Assembly: GCF_017165765.1 (NCBI RefSeq)
Contig: NZ_JAFGZD010000021.1
Location: 33,821-97,820, forward strand
Source: Pseudomonas capsici
GTDB taxonomy: Bacteria; Pseudomonadota; Gammaproteobacteria; Pseudomonadales; Pseudomonadaceae
Reading direction: 5' to 3'
DNA length: 64,000 bases
Shown here: piece by piece, positions 26,513 through 36,276 of the stretch
Numbering within the stretch: the first letter of the stretch is position 1
Layout of the letters: each line of letters begins with the position of its first letter
The notes under the pieces: generated by a model
Database searches by the model: none
What the model saw: the letters and a program-made list of their open reading frames with translations, nothing else
What the model was told of the DNA's origin: nothing
Program-made: the position numbers and the translations under genes

Positions 26513-27909
26513 TGATCGCTCTCAGCCATTCTGCCGGCAAAGGTGATCTTCGGGCTGGTCAGGGTCAGGCCGCTTGAATCAAGCCGCACCTGACTGGAAC
26601 CGATGCTCAACGACAACTCGCTGCCCTCTTCAAACGACACCATCGGCCCGTTATCCAGACGGAAGCGGCGCTTCTCGCCCATGATCATCTGCCAGTCCAG
26701 TTGCGCCTGCACGCTGTCGGCAGGCAAGGCGCTGGCGGGCTGGGCGAAAACCGGCTCACAGCTACGAGAATGCAGGCAGGCGGTGATCACCGGACGATCC
26801 ATGTCGTCATCGAGCAAACTCACCAGCACTTCCATCCCGCCGGTAAACACCAGATCGAGCCCGGGCATCACCGGTAGCCAGCAATCGTTGTAACGCGCAC
26901 CACGCCCCTGCAGCCCCCACTCGAACTGCACCTTGAGACGTCCTACCGAATCGCGCGCGACCTCCTGCCCCGGCAGCCCCACGACCCACGCCCTCTGCAG
27001 CTGCGGAACCTGCGGACGTGGCTGCGGCTCCGGCACACTGAAGCCCACTTCCCAGGGGACGGCCTGAAAGCGATTGGTATACCCCTCGCCGCCCTCACCT
27101 TCCGGTGCGGGTTCGAGGCAGCGATGCTCGACCCGGTTGACCAGCCACATGTGGTTCCACTCGGTTTCCGGGTGGCCGGTCAGCGGCAGCAAATACCCTG
27201 ACATCACAAAGGGCAGACAGCTTTCGCCTTCGGCCTTCTGCCGGGAGCGACTGCCCGGAACGTCCTCGCCCTGGGTGCTGACAGCAAAGCATGTCACGCC
27301 ATGCCGGTAGGGCAACTGCTGCCAGGGAGCCGCAGGCGACGGACGAAAGCCGCGCAGGCTATCGCCGAAAACCAGCTCGTGGCGCTGGCGAGAATGAATG
27401 AAGTGATAGTGGATACCCTCTTCGGCACACAGGCGCTCCACCAGTTGCAGGTCAGACTCCTGATATTGAGCGCAATACTCGCGCTCGCGACATTGGGTTT
27501 TCAGCTCGAAGCGGTAGCTGCCCTTGCGCAACCCATGCTCCTCCAGAACCCTGGCAATAATCTGCGGGGCCGTCATGTGCTGGAAGATACGCTGGTTGTA
27601 ACGCTGCCCGAGACAGGCTAGCCGAGGGCCGATCGTCAATCGGTAACAGGCAGGTCCGGGCCGGAAATGGCTGCGCATCGCACTGTGAATCTGGCCATGA
27701 AAGCCATGCTCGCCCCCTTGAAAGCTCAGGAATACCGGCTTGTACATCAGGCTTGCCAGATCCACATCGAGACCTTCGTTGACGACCTCAAGCTCAAAGA
27801 CAAAAGGCTGACTGATTGCTTCCGTCCCCCGTAACCGGAGAACGCTAAAACAATGGCGCAGACGGGCGATCTCCAGACGAAAAAGCGGCACGCTGGCGGG
27901 ATCGGGCAT
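26509..27909 (-). CDS. vgrG: Short orphan VgrG-like type VI secretion spike
   Basis: A 466-residue VgrG family protein. The N-terminal gp27-like region is well kept (FVFELEVVNEG; GFHGQIHSAM; LTIGPRLACLGQRYNQRIFQHM; YCAQYQESDLQLVERLCAEEGIHYHF), then an OB-fold gp5-like region near 330-390. The usual PRxGQEVLV stretch is changed to LVFTGGMEVLVSLLD, and the chain ends after a short stalk, well below the 600 or more residues of standard VgrGs. No hcp, PAAR, adaptor or effector gene is adjacent. It may be a working short spike or a decaying copy. Confidence 0.8.
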   Translation of the reverse strand: MPDPASVPLFRLEIARLRHCFSVLRLRGTEAISQPFVFELEVVNEGLDVDLASLMYKPVFLSFQGGEHGFHGQIHSAMRSHFRPGPACYRLTIGPRLACLGQRYNQRIFQHMTAPQIIARVLEEHGLRKGSYRFELKTQCREREYCAQYQESDLQLVERLCAEEGIHYHFIHSRQRHELVFGDSLRGFRPSPAAPWQQLPYRHGVTCFAVSTQGEDVPGSRSRQKAEGESCLPFVMSGYLLPLTGHPETEWNHMWLVNRVEHRCLEPAPEGEGGEGYTNRFQAVPWEVGFSVPEPQPRPQVPQLQRAWVVGLPGQEVARDSVGRLKVQFEWGLQGRGARYNDCWLPVMPGLDLVFTGGMEVLVSLLDDDMDRPVITACLHSRSCEPVFAQPASALPADSVQAQLDWQMIMGEKRRFRLDNGPMVSFEEGSELSLSIGSSQVRLDSSGLTLTSPKITFAGRMAESDH

Positions 27910-28031
27910 GAGGGTGTTCTCTACAGGGAAATCCGAGCGGCGATTCTGGCCGAGAAGCGGGATCGAGTAGAGGGCAAAAGGCAGAACAGGAAGATGCCTA
28001 CGCTCGAAGAGGCGTTGGACTACACAGTAGA

Positions 28032-28072
28032 TTCGCGGCTACATCGCCTGCAGGAGCCGATTCATTCGCGAA
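28032..28072. repeat. REP-like palindromic element 1
   Basis: TTCGCG at 28032-28037 and CGCGAA at 28067-28072 bound a 41-bp imperfect palindrome with GGAGC-type core, the form of Pseudomonas REP sequences. It lies 123 bp upstream of vgrG and just beyond the end of speA. Confidence 0.6.
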
Positions 28073-28115
28073 GACAGTATTGAAAGCGCTGCATTTACTT
28101 TGGATGTGCAGGTCT

Positions 28116-28170
28116 TTTCGCGCCTGAAGTCGCTCCTACAGACGGCGTAGGAGCGAACTCATGCGCGAAA
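28116..28170. repeat. REP doublet/REPIN-like element 2
   Basis: Nested inverted repeats: TTTCGCG at 28116-28122 with CGCGAAA at 28164-28170, and CGCTCCTAC at 28131-28139 with GTAGGAGCG at 28147-28155 around a 7-base loop. This is two REP units head to head, a REPIN. It begins 3 bases past the speA stop and may end or stabilise the speA transcript. Confidence 0.7.
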
Positions 28171-28172
28171 GA

Positions 28173-30086
28173 TCAGGAAGACAGGTAGGAAGACCGAGTC
28201 AGGCCAAGGCGCAACGCATCCAGATACTGTGTGCGCTCACGCGGGCTGATCCTGGCGCTGGCCACCTTGTCCCGATAATGGGTCATCAGCTCTTCCGGCG
28301 ACAGGTGCACATAACGCAGCATGTCTTCGATGGTGTCGTGGGTTTCGATACCGGCGTGGTAAACGCTGCCATCCTGGTTCTGGTAAATGTTCACCGAGTC
28401 GGTATCACCGAACAGGTTGTGCATGTCGCCCAGAATTTCCTGGTAGGCGCCCACCAGGAAAATCCCCAGCAGGTAGTCTTCCCCTTCGTTCAGGGCATGC
28501 ACCGGCATGCTGGTTTCGATGCTCTGCTCGTCCACGTACTGATTGATCTTGCCATCGGAATCGCAGGTCAGGTCCTGCAGCACCGCACGGCGCACAGGCT
28601 CTTCGTCCAGACGATGCAACGGGATGATCGGCAGCACCTGTCCGATGGCCCAGGTGTCGGGCAGGCTCTGGAAGACCGAGAAGTTGCAGATGTACTTGTC
28701 GGCCAGCTTGTCGTTGAGTTCGTCCAGTACCTGGCGATGGGAACGCTGACGGGCTTTCAACGAGTTGTGCAGACGGCGGCAGACAGCGAAATAGCATTGC
28801 TCGCCCAGCGCTTTCTGCGCCAGGCTGATCTTGCCGTCGGCGTACTGGGTCGCGATATCGCTCATGTAGTGCGTGGCGCGCCAGTAGGTTTCGGTCACCA
28901 TCTCGATATCGGTCGGGCCGAGCAGATCGATCAGCCACTGCACGGTTTCCGGCAGGCTTTCCTTGTCTTCGATCAGCGGGACTTCGTCGTTGTGTCTTTC
29001 GACATCGGTCACCTGCACCACCAGCATGGCGTGGTGGGCAGTCAGCGAACGGCCGCTTTCGGAAAAGATGTGCGGATGCGGCAGACCCTGGGCATCGCAG
29101 AACTCCTTGAGCATGCCGACCACGACACCGGCGTAGTCGTCCATGTCGTAGTTGATGGAACTGGCGTTGCGCGAGTGCGTACCGTCGTAATCCACACCCA
29201 GACCGCCGCCCACATCGATGTGGTCCACCGGCAGGCCCAGATTGCGCAACTCGCCGTAGTAACGAATCGCTTCCTTGAAGCCATGCTGATAGTCCGCCAG
29301 ATTGGCGATCTGCGAGCCCATGTGGAAGTGCAGCAGGCGAATGCCCTGATCCAGACCCGCCTTGCGGAAACGATCGACCACCGCCAGCAGTTGTGCGGCC
29401 GACAGACCGAACTTGGATTTCTCGCCGCCGGTATCGGCCCACTTGCTGGACGCCAGCGAGGACAGGCGCACGCGCAGGCCCACTTGTGGAGCGACCTTGA
29501 GATCGGCGGCTTCTTCGATCACCAGTTCGACTTCGGATTCTTTCTCGATCACGATGAAGACGTTGTGACCCAGCTTCTGGCCCATCAGCGCCAGACGGAT
29601 GAACTCACGGTCCTTGTAACCGTTGCAGACAATGGTCCCGCCCTTGGGTGCCAGTGCCAGCACCGCCATCAGTTCGGGCTTGGAGCCCGCTTCCAGGCCA
29701 ATGGAAACGTTCTGGGTGGCAATGATGTTTTCCACCACCGCTTCCTGCTGGTTGACCTTGATCGGGTACAGCGCGGTGTACTGGTTCTGATATTCCAGGC
29801 GCGCGATATTGCTGTCGAAGGCACCGGTCAGCTGGCGAACGCGGTCCTGCAGGATATCGGGAAAACGCACCAGCAATGGCAGGGACAAACCGCTCTTGCG
29901 CAGATTGTCGACCTGCTCATAGAGATCGATGGGCGAACTGCCCGGCCCGTTGGGACGAACTTCAACGCGACCGGATTCATTGATCGCAAAATAACCGGCC
30001 CCCCAATGACGAATCCCGTAAACACTGCGGCTGTCCGCAACGGTCCATTGGCTGCCATCGTCTTTGCGTGTGCGTCGTACGGACAT
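28173..30086 (-). CDS. speA: Biosynthetic arginine decarboxylase SpeA
   Basis: A 637-residue fold-III PLP enzyme converting arginine to agmatine for putrescine synthesis. The PLP lysine is Lys110 in ALYPIKVNQQ; the glycine-rich phosphate loop is in DHIDVGGGLGVDYDGT, and HIFSESGRSLTAHHAML contributes active-site residues. Full length for the family. Gene order speA-SUI1-NUDIX-DUF2333 is conserved in pseudomonads. A REP doublet follows directly. Confidence 0.96.
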   Translation of the reverse strand: MSVRRTRKDDGSQWTVADSRSVYGIRHWGAGYFAINESGRVEVRPNGPGSSPIDLYEQVDNLRKSGLSLPLLVRFPDILQDRVRQLTGAFDSNIARLEYQNQYTALYPIKVNQQEAVVENIIATQNVSIGLEAGSKPELMAVLALAPKGGTIVCNGYKDREFIRLALMGQKLGHNVFIVIEKESEVELVIEEAADLKVAPQVGLRVRLSSLASSKWADTGGEKSKFGLSAAQLLAVVDRFRKAGLDQGIRLLHFHMGSQIANLADYQHGFKEAIRYYGELRNLGLPVDHIDVGGGLGVDYDGTHSRNASSINYDMDDYAGVVVGMLKEFCDAQGLPHPHIFSESGRSLTAHHAMLVVQVTDVERHNDEVPLIEDKESLPETVQWLIDLLGPTDIEMVTETYWRATHYMSDIATQYADGKISLAQKALGEQCYFAVCRRLHNSLKARQRSHRQVLDELNDKLADKYICNFSVFQSLPDTWAIGQVLPIIPLHRLDEEPVRRAVLQDLTCDSDGKINQYVDEQSIETSMPVHALNEGEDYLLGIFLVGAYQEILGDMHNLFGDTDSVNIYQNQDGSVYHAGIETHDTIEDMLRYVHLSPEELMTHYRDKVASARISPRERTQYLDALRLGLTRSSYLSS

Positions 30087-30174
30087 CGAAGTCCCCTATA
30101 GATAAGTCATGTAGCGCCGCCTCAATGACCGGCATGCGCAGTGTAGAGAGTGGAAATGACGGTTTGGTTCTCGC

Positions 30175-30546
30175 TCAGCCGCCGGACTTTTTGGCCTTGA
30201 AACCTTTCTTGACCAGTTCTGCCAGCAACAGCTCGACGTGATCGCCCTGAATCTCGATCACTCCGTCCTTGAGGGCTCCGCCTGTGCCGCAACGCTGCTT
30301 GAGCGCCTTGGCCAGTTCCTTGAGCCCATCCTCGGCCAGCGGCACGCCCGTGATGGTGGTCACGGTCTTGCCTCCACGGCCTTTGCTCTCGCGCCGCACG
30401 CGCGCAATGCCGTCTCCCTCGGGGATGACGTTCTGCTTGCAGGTGCAGGCATCGACAGGCTGACGACATTCGGGACAATGACGCCCTGCGTCGGTTGAAA
30501 ACACCAGGCCGCCCAGGGCGGCGAAGGATGCGGCTTTCTTAGCCAC
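30175..30546 (-). CDS. SUI1/YciH-family translation factor
   Basis: A 123-residue protein of the eIF1/SUI1 family. An N-terminal zinc-ribbon-like part (CPECRQPVDACTCKQ) is followed by the SUI1 fold (GKTVTTITGVPLAEDGLKELAKALKQRCGTGGALK, EIQGDHVELLLAELVKKGF). Bacterial members bind the 30S subunit and may check initiation fidelity. The start is GTG at 30546, six bases after AGAGGA; the open frame upstream to 30687 lacks family similarity. Confidence 0.87.
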   Translation of the reverse strand: MAKKAASFAALGGLVFSTDAGRHCPECRQPVDACTCKQNVIPEGDGIARVRRESKGRGGKTVTTITGVPLAEDGLKELAKALKQRCGTGGALKDGVIEIQGDHVELLLAELVKKGFKAKKSGG

Positions 30547-30721
30547 TGGAAATCCTCTTGTTGAGGACTGAAGACGGGCCGGGCTCGGTAGTGAGCCGTC
30601 GACCGCGAAGCCCCACTCTGGCAGGGGCAGCGCTACTGGAACGGCATGGCCGGTCCAGCTTGAAAAGGTCGCGCAGTGTACCGGCAAAAAGCATGCTTGC
30701 TAAGAGCCTGAATGCGCCAAT

Positions 30722-31267
30722 TTACTGAACATTTGCGACCTGCTCCAGATAGCGTTTCAACGCTGCCAGGGAGTCCGGGCAATAGGGCTTTTCAGCCGCT
30801 TGCAGCAACACCTGGGCCACCGGGATAAAGCGCGCCTGCAATACCTCTTCCGGTTGCAGTCTCAGAGCTCCGTCCCAGACTGCGGAAAACACTGCGCACC
30901 AGATCCTGTTGCCCGGTTGATCGAAGAGAAACTGCTCATGGGCCTGCAATGCAACGCCGCTGACACCCAACTCCTCCTCAAGCTCGCGGGCCGCAGACTC
31001 GGCGTAGCTTTCACCGGCCTGGACCATGCCACCCGCCGCCACATCCCAGTAACCGGGATAAATGGCTTTGCTCAGGGTTCGCTGATGGACGCAAAGCTCG
31101 CCCGCCGAATTGAACAGCAATATATAGGTACCTCGCCCGATCAGACCGCGCTCGCGCAGTTCGGCCCGAGGGAGCGAACCCAGGAGCCGGTCCTGCTCGT
31201 CGACCCAGGCGATCTGCTCGGCGTCCGAGGCGGCGCGATGCGCGGCCTCCTGCGCAGAAACGACCAT
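30722..31267 (-). CDS. NUDIX hydrolase (YfcD type)
   Basis: A 181-residue NUDIX protein. The Nudix box GMVQAGESYAESAARELEEELGV gives the metal-binding REx2EE set (about residues 81-103). An N-terminal segment (VDEQDRLLGSLPRAELRERGLI) is typical of the YfcD/IDI-like group. The substrate is unknown; nucleoside diphosphate derivatives are usual. Its ATG overlaps the DUF2333 stop (TGATG), so the two are coupled. Confidence 0.88.
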   Translation of the reverse strand: MVVSAQEAAHRAASDAEQIAWVDEQDRLLGSLPRAELRERGLIGRGTYILLFNSAGELCVHQRTLSKAIYPGYWDVAAGGMVQAGESYAESAARELEEELGVSGVALQAHEQFLFDQPGNRIWCAVFSAVWDGALRLQPEEVLQARFIPVAQVLLQAAEKPYCPDSLAALKRYLEQVANVQ

Positions 31268-32346
31268 CAGCCCTGGGACAGCAACTGGCGAAGATCAATC
31301 ACCGCCGCGTTGGCCCGGGAGATGTAGTTGGCCATGACCAGCGAGTGGTTGGCCAGCACACCGAACGCGCTGCCGTTCAGAACCATCGGACTCCACAGCG
31401 GCTCCTGGGAAGCTTCCAGCTCACGAATGATCTGGCGCACGCTGACAGTCGCGTTCTTCTTGGCCAGTACATCGGCGAAATCCACCTCGATGGCACGCAA
31501 CAGATGCGACAAGGCCCAGGCCTGACCACGGGCCTCATAGAAGACATTGTCAATCTGCAGCCAAGGGGTTTCGACGATCTCCTCATCGACCTGCGGCACT
31601 TCGCCCGGCTTGACCGAGGCAACGGCTTCGGTTTTCAGGGTACTGTTGAGTTTGACCCGCCCCACGCTGGCCGACAGACGTTGCGACAGGGAACCAAGGC
31701 GTGTGCCCACATCGCCCAGCCAGTTATTCAGGTTGTCGGCACGGGCGTAGAACAAGGCGCCCTTCTGGTTCGGATCGGAGAGGCGTGCCTGATAGCGGCT
31801 CAGGGCATTGATACCGTCGGTGTACTGCGACTCGCTCGACGGCAGCACCCAGCTACGGTTATCGAAGTTGAACAACGGCTCGGCACGGGCCAGATCACCG
31901 TCTTCAGCCGATTGCGACTGCGAGCGGGCAAAGTCCTTGCGCAGTGCACGGCTCAGGTCACGAACCTGCACCAGCACGCCGTATTCCCAGCTTGGCATGT
32001 TGTCCAGCCACAGACCTGGCGGGAAACGGTCGTTGGACAGATAGCCGCCACGCTTGTCGAGCAGTGTCTGGGCAACTATCTTGAGGGTTTCGACAGTGGT
32101 GTAGCCGATCACCATCGGCTTGCCTTCACGCTCGGCAGCTGCCTGGGCATTCTGCTGCACGGGAAACAACGCAGGCTCCTTGCTCCAGTACCAGCCCACC
32201 AGCAGGGTGATCAGCAGATAGATAAGAATCAGAGAACCCAAGGCCCTGCTATAGAAAAGGTTGCCCAGGTAACCGCGTCTCTTGACCGACGCAGTATCAG
32301 CGGTACGCTCACCCGCGCTGCCTGCGCGGTTCTTCCAATCCAGCAT
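31267..32346 (-). CDS. DUF2333 inner-membrane protein
   Basis: A 359-residue protein with a cytoplasmic N-terminus, one membrane helix (ALGSLILIYLLITLLVGWYW, about residues 35-54) and a large periplasmic part. It matches DUF2333 (RDLSRALRKDFARSQSQSAEDGDLA; AEPLFNFDNRSWVLPSSE). Function is unknown. The start at 32346 follows AAAGGA; an earlier in-frame start at 32367 is less likely. It sits between a NUDIX gene and the divergent gcbA-like gene, an arrangement conserved in P. aeruginosa. Confidence 0.82.
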   Translation of the reverse strand: MLDWKNRAGSAGERTADTASVKRRGYLGNLFYSRALGSLILIYLLITLLVGWYWSKEPALFPVQQNAQAAAEREGKPMVIGYTTVETLKIVAQTLLDKRGGYLSNDRFPPGLWLDNMPSWEYGVLVQVRDLSRALRKDFARSQSQSAEDGDLARAEPLFNFDNRSWVLPSSESQYTDGINALSRYQARLSDPNQKGALFYARADNLNNWLGDVGTRLGSLSQRLSASVGRVKLNSTLKTEAVASVKPGEVPQVDEEIVETPWLQIDNVFYEARGQAWALSHLLRAIEVDFADVLAKKNATVSVRQIIRELEASQEPLWSPMVLNGSAFGVLANHSLVMANYISRANAAVIDLRQLLSQG

Positions 32347-32648
32347 GGTAAGGGTCCTTTCAGTCACGGGTTCAGGGCTTCGACCGCAACCTTACAGCAA
32401 GGTGCCTTTTGCTGACATGCACGGTGCAAGGTTTTGTTGTCGTCCCCACACCCTGCCCACTGGAACAAGGTGCGAATGGCAGAGAAATACAGCCATCATG
32501 CAAACTTTAGGTGCAAAAACGACTCTGACAGAAACCAGACGCTCTTTTGTTGACGAATAAGTGACTTACGGCACTCTTCTATACAAGCGGAGGTGCTAGC
32601 ATAGCGCCAGCAGTGGTACTACTCAGCAAACCCACAGTACTCAATAAT
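32347..32648. other. Divergent intergenic region, DUF2333 / gcbA-like
   Basis: About 300 bp without a supported gene. It must contain both promoters. A TATACA hexamer at 32580-32585 could be a -10 element for the plus-strand gene, but no convincing -35 element is spaced correctly. Confidence 0.5.
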
Positions 32649-34313
32649 ATGACCGAGTCAGAAGACCCTAGCCGCGATCGCCTCAAGCACCACTTTGCCC
32701 AAAGGGTCATTCATCAAGCACGTCAGATTCTTGAGACTTGGCAGCGTTTGCAGAAATCCGAATGGTCCCTGGCCGACATGGCCGAACTCAAGGACTCGAC
32801 CCTGCGCCTGTTGCGTTTCGCCGAACGTTTCGAGCAGAACGAACACCTGCAGCTGGCCCGGGAAATCGGGCAGGCACTGGAAACCGTCGAAGCCAACCGC
32901 GGCCGTCTCAACAGTACCCTGATCACCGAACTCAACCGTTTGATGCAGCGCCTTTCCCGTACCGGTCTGCGTCACGGCGACAAACTGGAGCAAACCGCAC
33001 TCCCGCCACTGCGCAAGCCGGTCTATGTCGTGCTTCAAGATCGCGAGCGGGCCGAACGTCTTGCCAAGCAGTTGGAGTTCTTCGGCCTTTCGGCTCTGTC
33101 ACTGGACAACGTTGGTCAGTTTCAGTCGGCGATGCTGGAGCGCCATCCATCGGTCATCATCATGGATGTGGACTTCAGCGGGCCGGGCGAAGGCCTGAAA
33201 CTCGCGACCCAGGTTCAGGAAGGACTGGAGCAGAAACTGCCGTTGCTGTTCTTCAGTCATCATGAAACCGATACACCGACCAGGCTGGCAGCCGTGCGGG
33301 CCGGCGGTGAAGAGTTCCTGACCGGAACCCTGGAAGCCTCGAGCCTGCTGGAGAAAATCGAAGTCCTGACCTGCGTGGCCCAGTACGAGCCTTACAAAGT
33401 GCTGGTCATCGATGATTCCCGGGCACAGGCCACCCATACCGAACGCGTACTCAATGCTGCCGGAATCGTGACCCGCACATTGCTGGACCCGATCCAGGCC
33501 ATGTCCGAGCTGGCGGAGTTCCAGCCGGACCTGATCATTCTCGACATGTACATGCCCGGCTGCACCGGCACGGAACTGGCCAAAGTCATTCGCCACAACG
33601 ACCGCTACGTCAGTGTGCCCATCATTTACCTGTCCGCCGAAGACGATCAGGACAAGCAACTCGACGCCATGAGCGAAGGCGGCGATGACTTTCTGACCAA
33701 ACCCATCAAGCCACGTCACCTGATCACCACGGTCCGCAACCGGGCAGCCCGGGCACGCAGCCTGAAGGCACGCATGGTGCGCGACAGCCTGACCGGCCTG
33801 TACAACCACACGCACATTCTCCAGTTGCTGGAAGACTGCAGCTTTCGCGCCCGCCGCGAAAACAAGCCGCTGTGCTTTGCGATGCTCGACATCGATCACT
33901 TCAAGAAAGTCAACGACAGCCACGGCCACCCCATGGGCGACCGAGTCATCAAGAGCCTGGCGCTGTTTCTCAAGCAGCGCCTGCGCAAGACCGACTTCAT
34001 CGGTCGCTACGGCGGCGAAGAGTTCGCCATCGTGATGCCGGACACCGATATTCAGAGCGCCCATCAGGTACTCGAAGAAATCCGTTACCGCTTTGCGGAA
34101 ATACATTATCCCGCCCAGCCAACGGATCTGTTCTGCACTTTCAGCGCCGGCGTGGTCGCGCTGGGCGTGCATGACGACAGCCTGACGCTCGCCTCCCAGG
34201 CCGACACCGCGCTGTATCGTGCCAAGCATGCAGGCCGCAATCGGGTGCGTTCGGCCGTGATCGAAGAGCCCTATCACGTGGTACTGCCGGAGCCGCAGGC
34301 CCAGGAACAATAG
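32649..34313 (+). CDS. gcbA: GcbA-type diguanylate cyclase with two receiver domains
   Basis: A 554-residue protein: N-terminal helical region (1-125), receiver 1 (Asp173 in IIMDVDFSG), receiver 2 (Asp299 in ILDMYMPG, Lys in LTKPIK), then a GGDEF domain with GGEEF at 455-459 and an intact inhibitory site RKTD at 446-449. It should make c-di-GMP with product feedback. Order and neighbourhood (next to DUF2333 and NUDIX) match PA4843/GcbA, which affects attachment and dispersion. No strong ribosome-binding site precedes the ATG at 32649; a GTG at 32613 is an alternative. Confidence 0.87.
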   Translation: MTESEDPSRDRLKHHFAQRVIHQARQILETWQRLQKSEWSLADMAELKDSTLRLLRFAERFEQNEHLQLAREIGQALETVEANRGRLNSTLITELNRLMQRLSRTGLRHGDKLEQTALPPLRKPVYVVLQDRERAERLAKQLEFFGLSALSLDNVGQFQSAMLERHPSVIIMDVDFSGPGEGLKLATQVQEGLEQKLPLLFFSHHETDTPTRLAAVRAGGEEFLTGTLEASSLLEKIEVLTCVAQYEPYKVLVIDDSRAQATHTERVLNAAGIVTRTLLDPIQAMSELAEFQPDLIILDMYMPGCTGTELAKVIRHNDRYVSVPIIYLSAEDDQDKQLDAMSEGGDDFLTKPIKPRHLITTVRNRAARARSLKARMVRDSLTGLYNHTHILQLLEDCSFRARRENKPLCFAMLDIDHFKKVNDSHGHPMGDRVIKSLALFLKQRLRKTDFIGRYGGEEFAIVMPDTDIQSAHQVLEEIRYRFAEIHYPAQPTDLFCTFSAGVVALGVHDDSLTLASQADTALYRAKHAGRNRVRSAVIEEPYHVVLPEPQAQEQ

Positions 34314-34318
34314 TCGCC

Positions 34319-34339
34319 GCGGGTGAGCACGAAACCCGC
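34319..34339 (+). terminator. Weak hairpin after the gcbA-like gene
   Basis: GCGGGT pairs with ACCCGC around a 9-base loop just past the stop. No T-tract, so it is only a possible terminator. Confidence 0.3.
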
Positions 34340-34413
34340 CCTTACAAACCTCACCCCTGCATGCCTTGAAACACTCCGTTATCATGCGCTGACTTTCGAG
34401 AATCGAGCCTGCC

Positions 34414-36186
34414 ATGCGCCGTTTGTTATGCCTGATGCTGTTGATCCTGGCCCTGCCCGCTTTCGGGACCAGCCTGCTGGACAGTCGCCCTGCGCCGACA
34501 CTGGGCGGCACATCCCTGGATAACAGCAAGGAATTCCTGCCTGTCCGTGAGGCCTTCAAACTGAGCCTGATCGAGACGACTCCACAGTCGATCAAGCTGC
34601 GCTTCGTCGCCACCGACAGCTATTACCTGTATCGCCATCGCTTCCAGTTCCGCACCGAACCTGCCGATATCGGCCTGGGCGCAGCACAACTGCCGCCCGG
34701 TGAAAAAAAGCACGATGAGTATTTTGGCGATGTCGAGGTCTATCACGGCATTCTCGATATCGACCTGCCCCGCAAGCCCGGCGAAGAGCGTCCCTTTGTC
34801 CTGAACGTGAGCTATCAGGGTTGTGCCGACAAGGGGCTGTGCTATCCCCCGGAAACCGAGCGACTGAATATTGGTGATGTGCCCGCCGACACGGCCTCGC
34901 CAGCAGGCATGCAGGCCTGGAGCTGGAAAGAGCTGGCGCTGTTTTTCCTCGCAGGCATCGGCCTGACCTTCACCCCTTGCGTACTGCCGATGTTGCCGAT
35001 CCTTTCCGGCGTGGTGATGCGCGGTCAGGTCGGTGGCCTGCGCGGCCTGAGCCTGTCGCTGGCCTACGTGTTGCCGATGGCTGCCTGCTTCGCCTTGCTG
35101 GGTGCATTGATGGGCATGTTCGGCGCGGGCCTGAATCTGCAGGCACGCCTGCAATCGGCCTGGGTGCTGGTGCCATTCTCGCTGTTCTTCGTGCTGTTCG
35201 CGGTGGCCATGTTTGGCGTCTTTGAATTGCGTCTGCCACAGGCCATCAGCAACCGGCTGGATCGCATTGCAGGCAGGACCGAAGGCGGTTCGCTGTGGGG
35301 CGCAGCCGTGCTGGGCGTGATTTCCAGCCTGCTCGTATCGCCTTGCGTCTCGGCACCACTGGCCGGTGCGCTGCTTTATATAAGTGCCAGCGGAGATGCG
35401 CTGGGTGGCGGCCTGAAACTGTTCGCCCTGGGCCTGGGCATGGGAGCGCCGCTGTTGCTGGTCGCGACCGGCGGTGCCGCCTGGCTGCCCAAAAGCGGCC
35501 CATGGCTGGTAACGGTTAAAAATGCCATTGGCGTCTTGCTGCTGGGTCTGGCCATAGGTTTGCTGAGCCGTGTATTGCCGGGGCAAATCACGCTGCTGCT
35601 GATCGGTATTCTGTGTGCAGGCGTCGCGCTGTTCCTCGGAACCCTGGAGTTCGCTGAAAAATCTCCACGACAAAAGCTCGCACAACTGCTCGGACTGCTT
35701 TTGTTGGTCTACGCTCTGGCATGCTGGTACGGCGCATTGAGCGGGCAGACCGACCCGACTCGTCCACTGGGACGCCCACAGGCGACCCTCACCAACGGCA
35801 CGGTATTACCGACGTCATCGCAATGGCAGACCATCACCACGTCTGCCGAACTGGAACGTGCCTTGAACGAAGCAAAGAATGCAGGCAAGCCCTTGCTGCT
35901 CGACTGGTACGCCGACTGGTGCATCAGTTGCAAGGTGATCGAGCATGAAGTCCTGCCAGATCCGGGTGTCGTCGAGAAACTGGCCGGTTACAGCCTGATC
36001 CGTTTCGACATGACAGACAGCAATGCAGAACAACGATCCCTGCTTGACCGCTACAAGCTGTTCGGACCTCCCGCGCTGTTGTTTTTCAGTAAAAGCGGCG
36101 AAGAACTGGAAAATGTCCGGGTCATTGGTGAAATCGATGCCCCCGCCTTCATTGAGCGCATAAATAGAGCAAATGACCCAAAATAG
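34414..36186 (+). CDS. dsbD: Thiol:disulfide interchange protein DsbD
   Basis: A 590-residue three-part electron carrier. Signal peptide (AFG/TS); periplasmic alpha domain with Cys137 and Cys143 (GCADKGLC); membrane beta domain with Cys189 (TFTPCVLP) and Cys311 (VSPCVSAP) across eight helices; periplasmic thioredoxin-like gamma domain with Cys503 and Cys506 (DWCISC). All six redox cysteines are present. It carries electrons from cytoplasmic thioredoxin to periplasmic DsbC and cytochrome c maturation. Next to aroQ as in P. aeruginosa. Confidence 0.95.
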   Translation: MRRLLCLMLLILALPAFGTSLLDSRPAPTLGGTSLDNSKEFLPVREAFKLSLIETTPQSIKLRFVATDSYYLYRHRFQFRTEPADIGLGAAQLPPGEKKHDEYFGDVEVYHGILDIDLPRKPGEERPFVLNVSYQGCADKGLCYPPETERLNIGDVPADTASPAGMQAWSWKELALFFLAGIGLTFTPCVLPMLPILSGVVMRGQVGGLRGLSLSLAYVLPMAACFALLGALMGMFGAGLNLQARLQSAWVLVPFSLFFVLFAVAMFGVFELRLPQAISNRLDRIAGRTEGGSLWGAAVLGVISSLLVSPCVSAPLAGALLYISASGDALGGGLKLFALGLGMGAPLLLVATGGAAWLPKSGPWLVTVKNAIGVLLLGLAIGLLSRVLPGQITLLLIGILCAGVALFLGTLEFAEKSPRQKLAQLLGLLLLVYALACWYGALSGQTDPTRPLGRPQATLTNGTVLPTSSQWQTITTSAELERALNEAKNAGKPLLLDWYADWCISCKVIEHEVLPDPGVVEKLAGYSLIRFDMTDSNAEQRSLLDRYKLFGPPALLFFSKSGEELENVRVIGEIDAPAFIERINRANDPK

Positions 36187-36276
36187 CCGTCGGGTCACAA
36201 ACTTTACGCAAACATCGCTCATTGTGCTGGCTACTGTAGTTAACTGGACAGTACATCCTCCTTGCGGCATAGTCGC

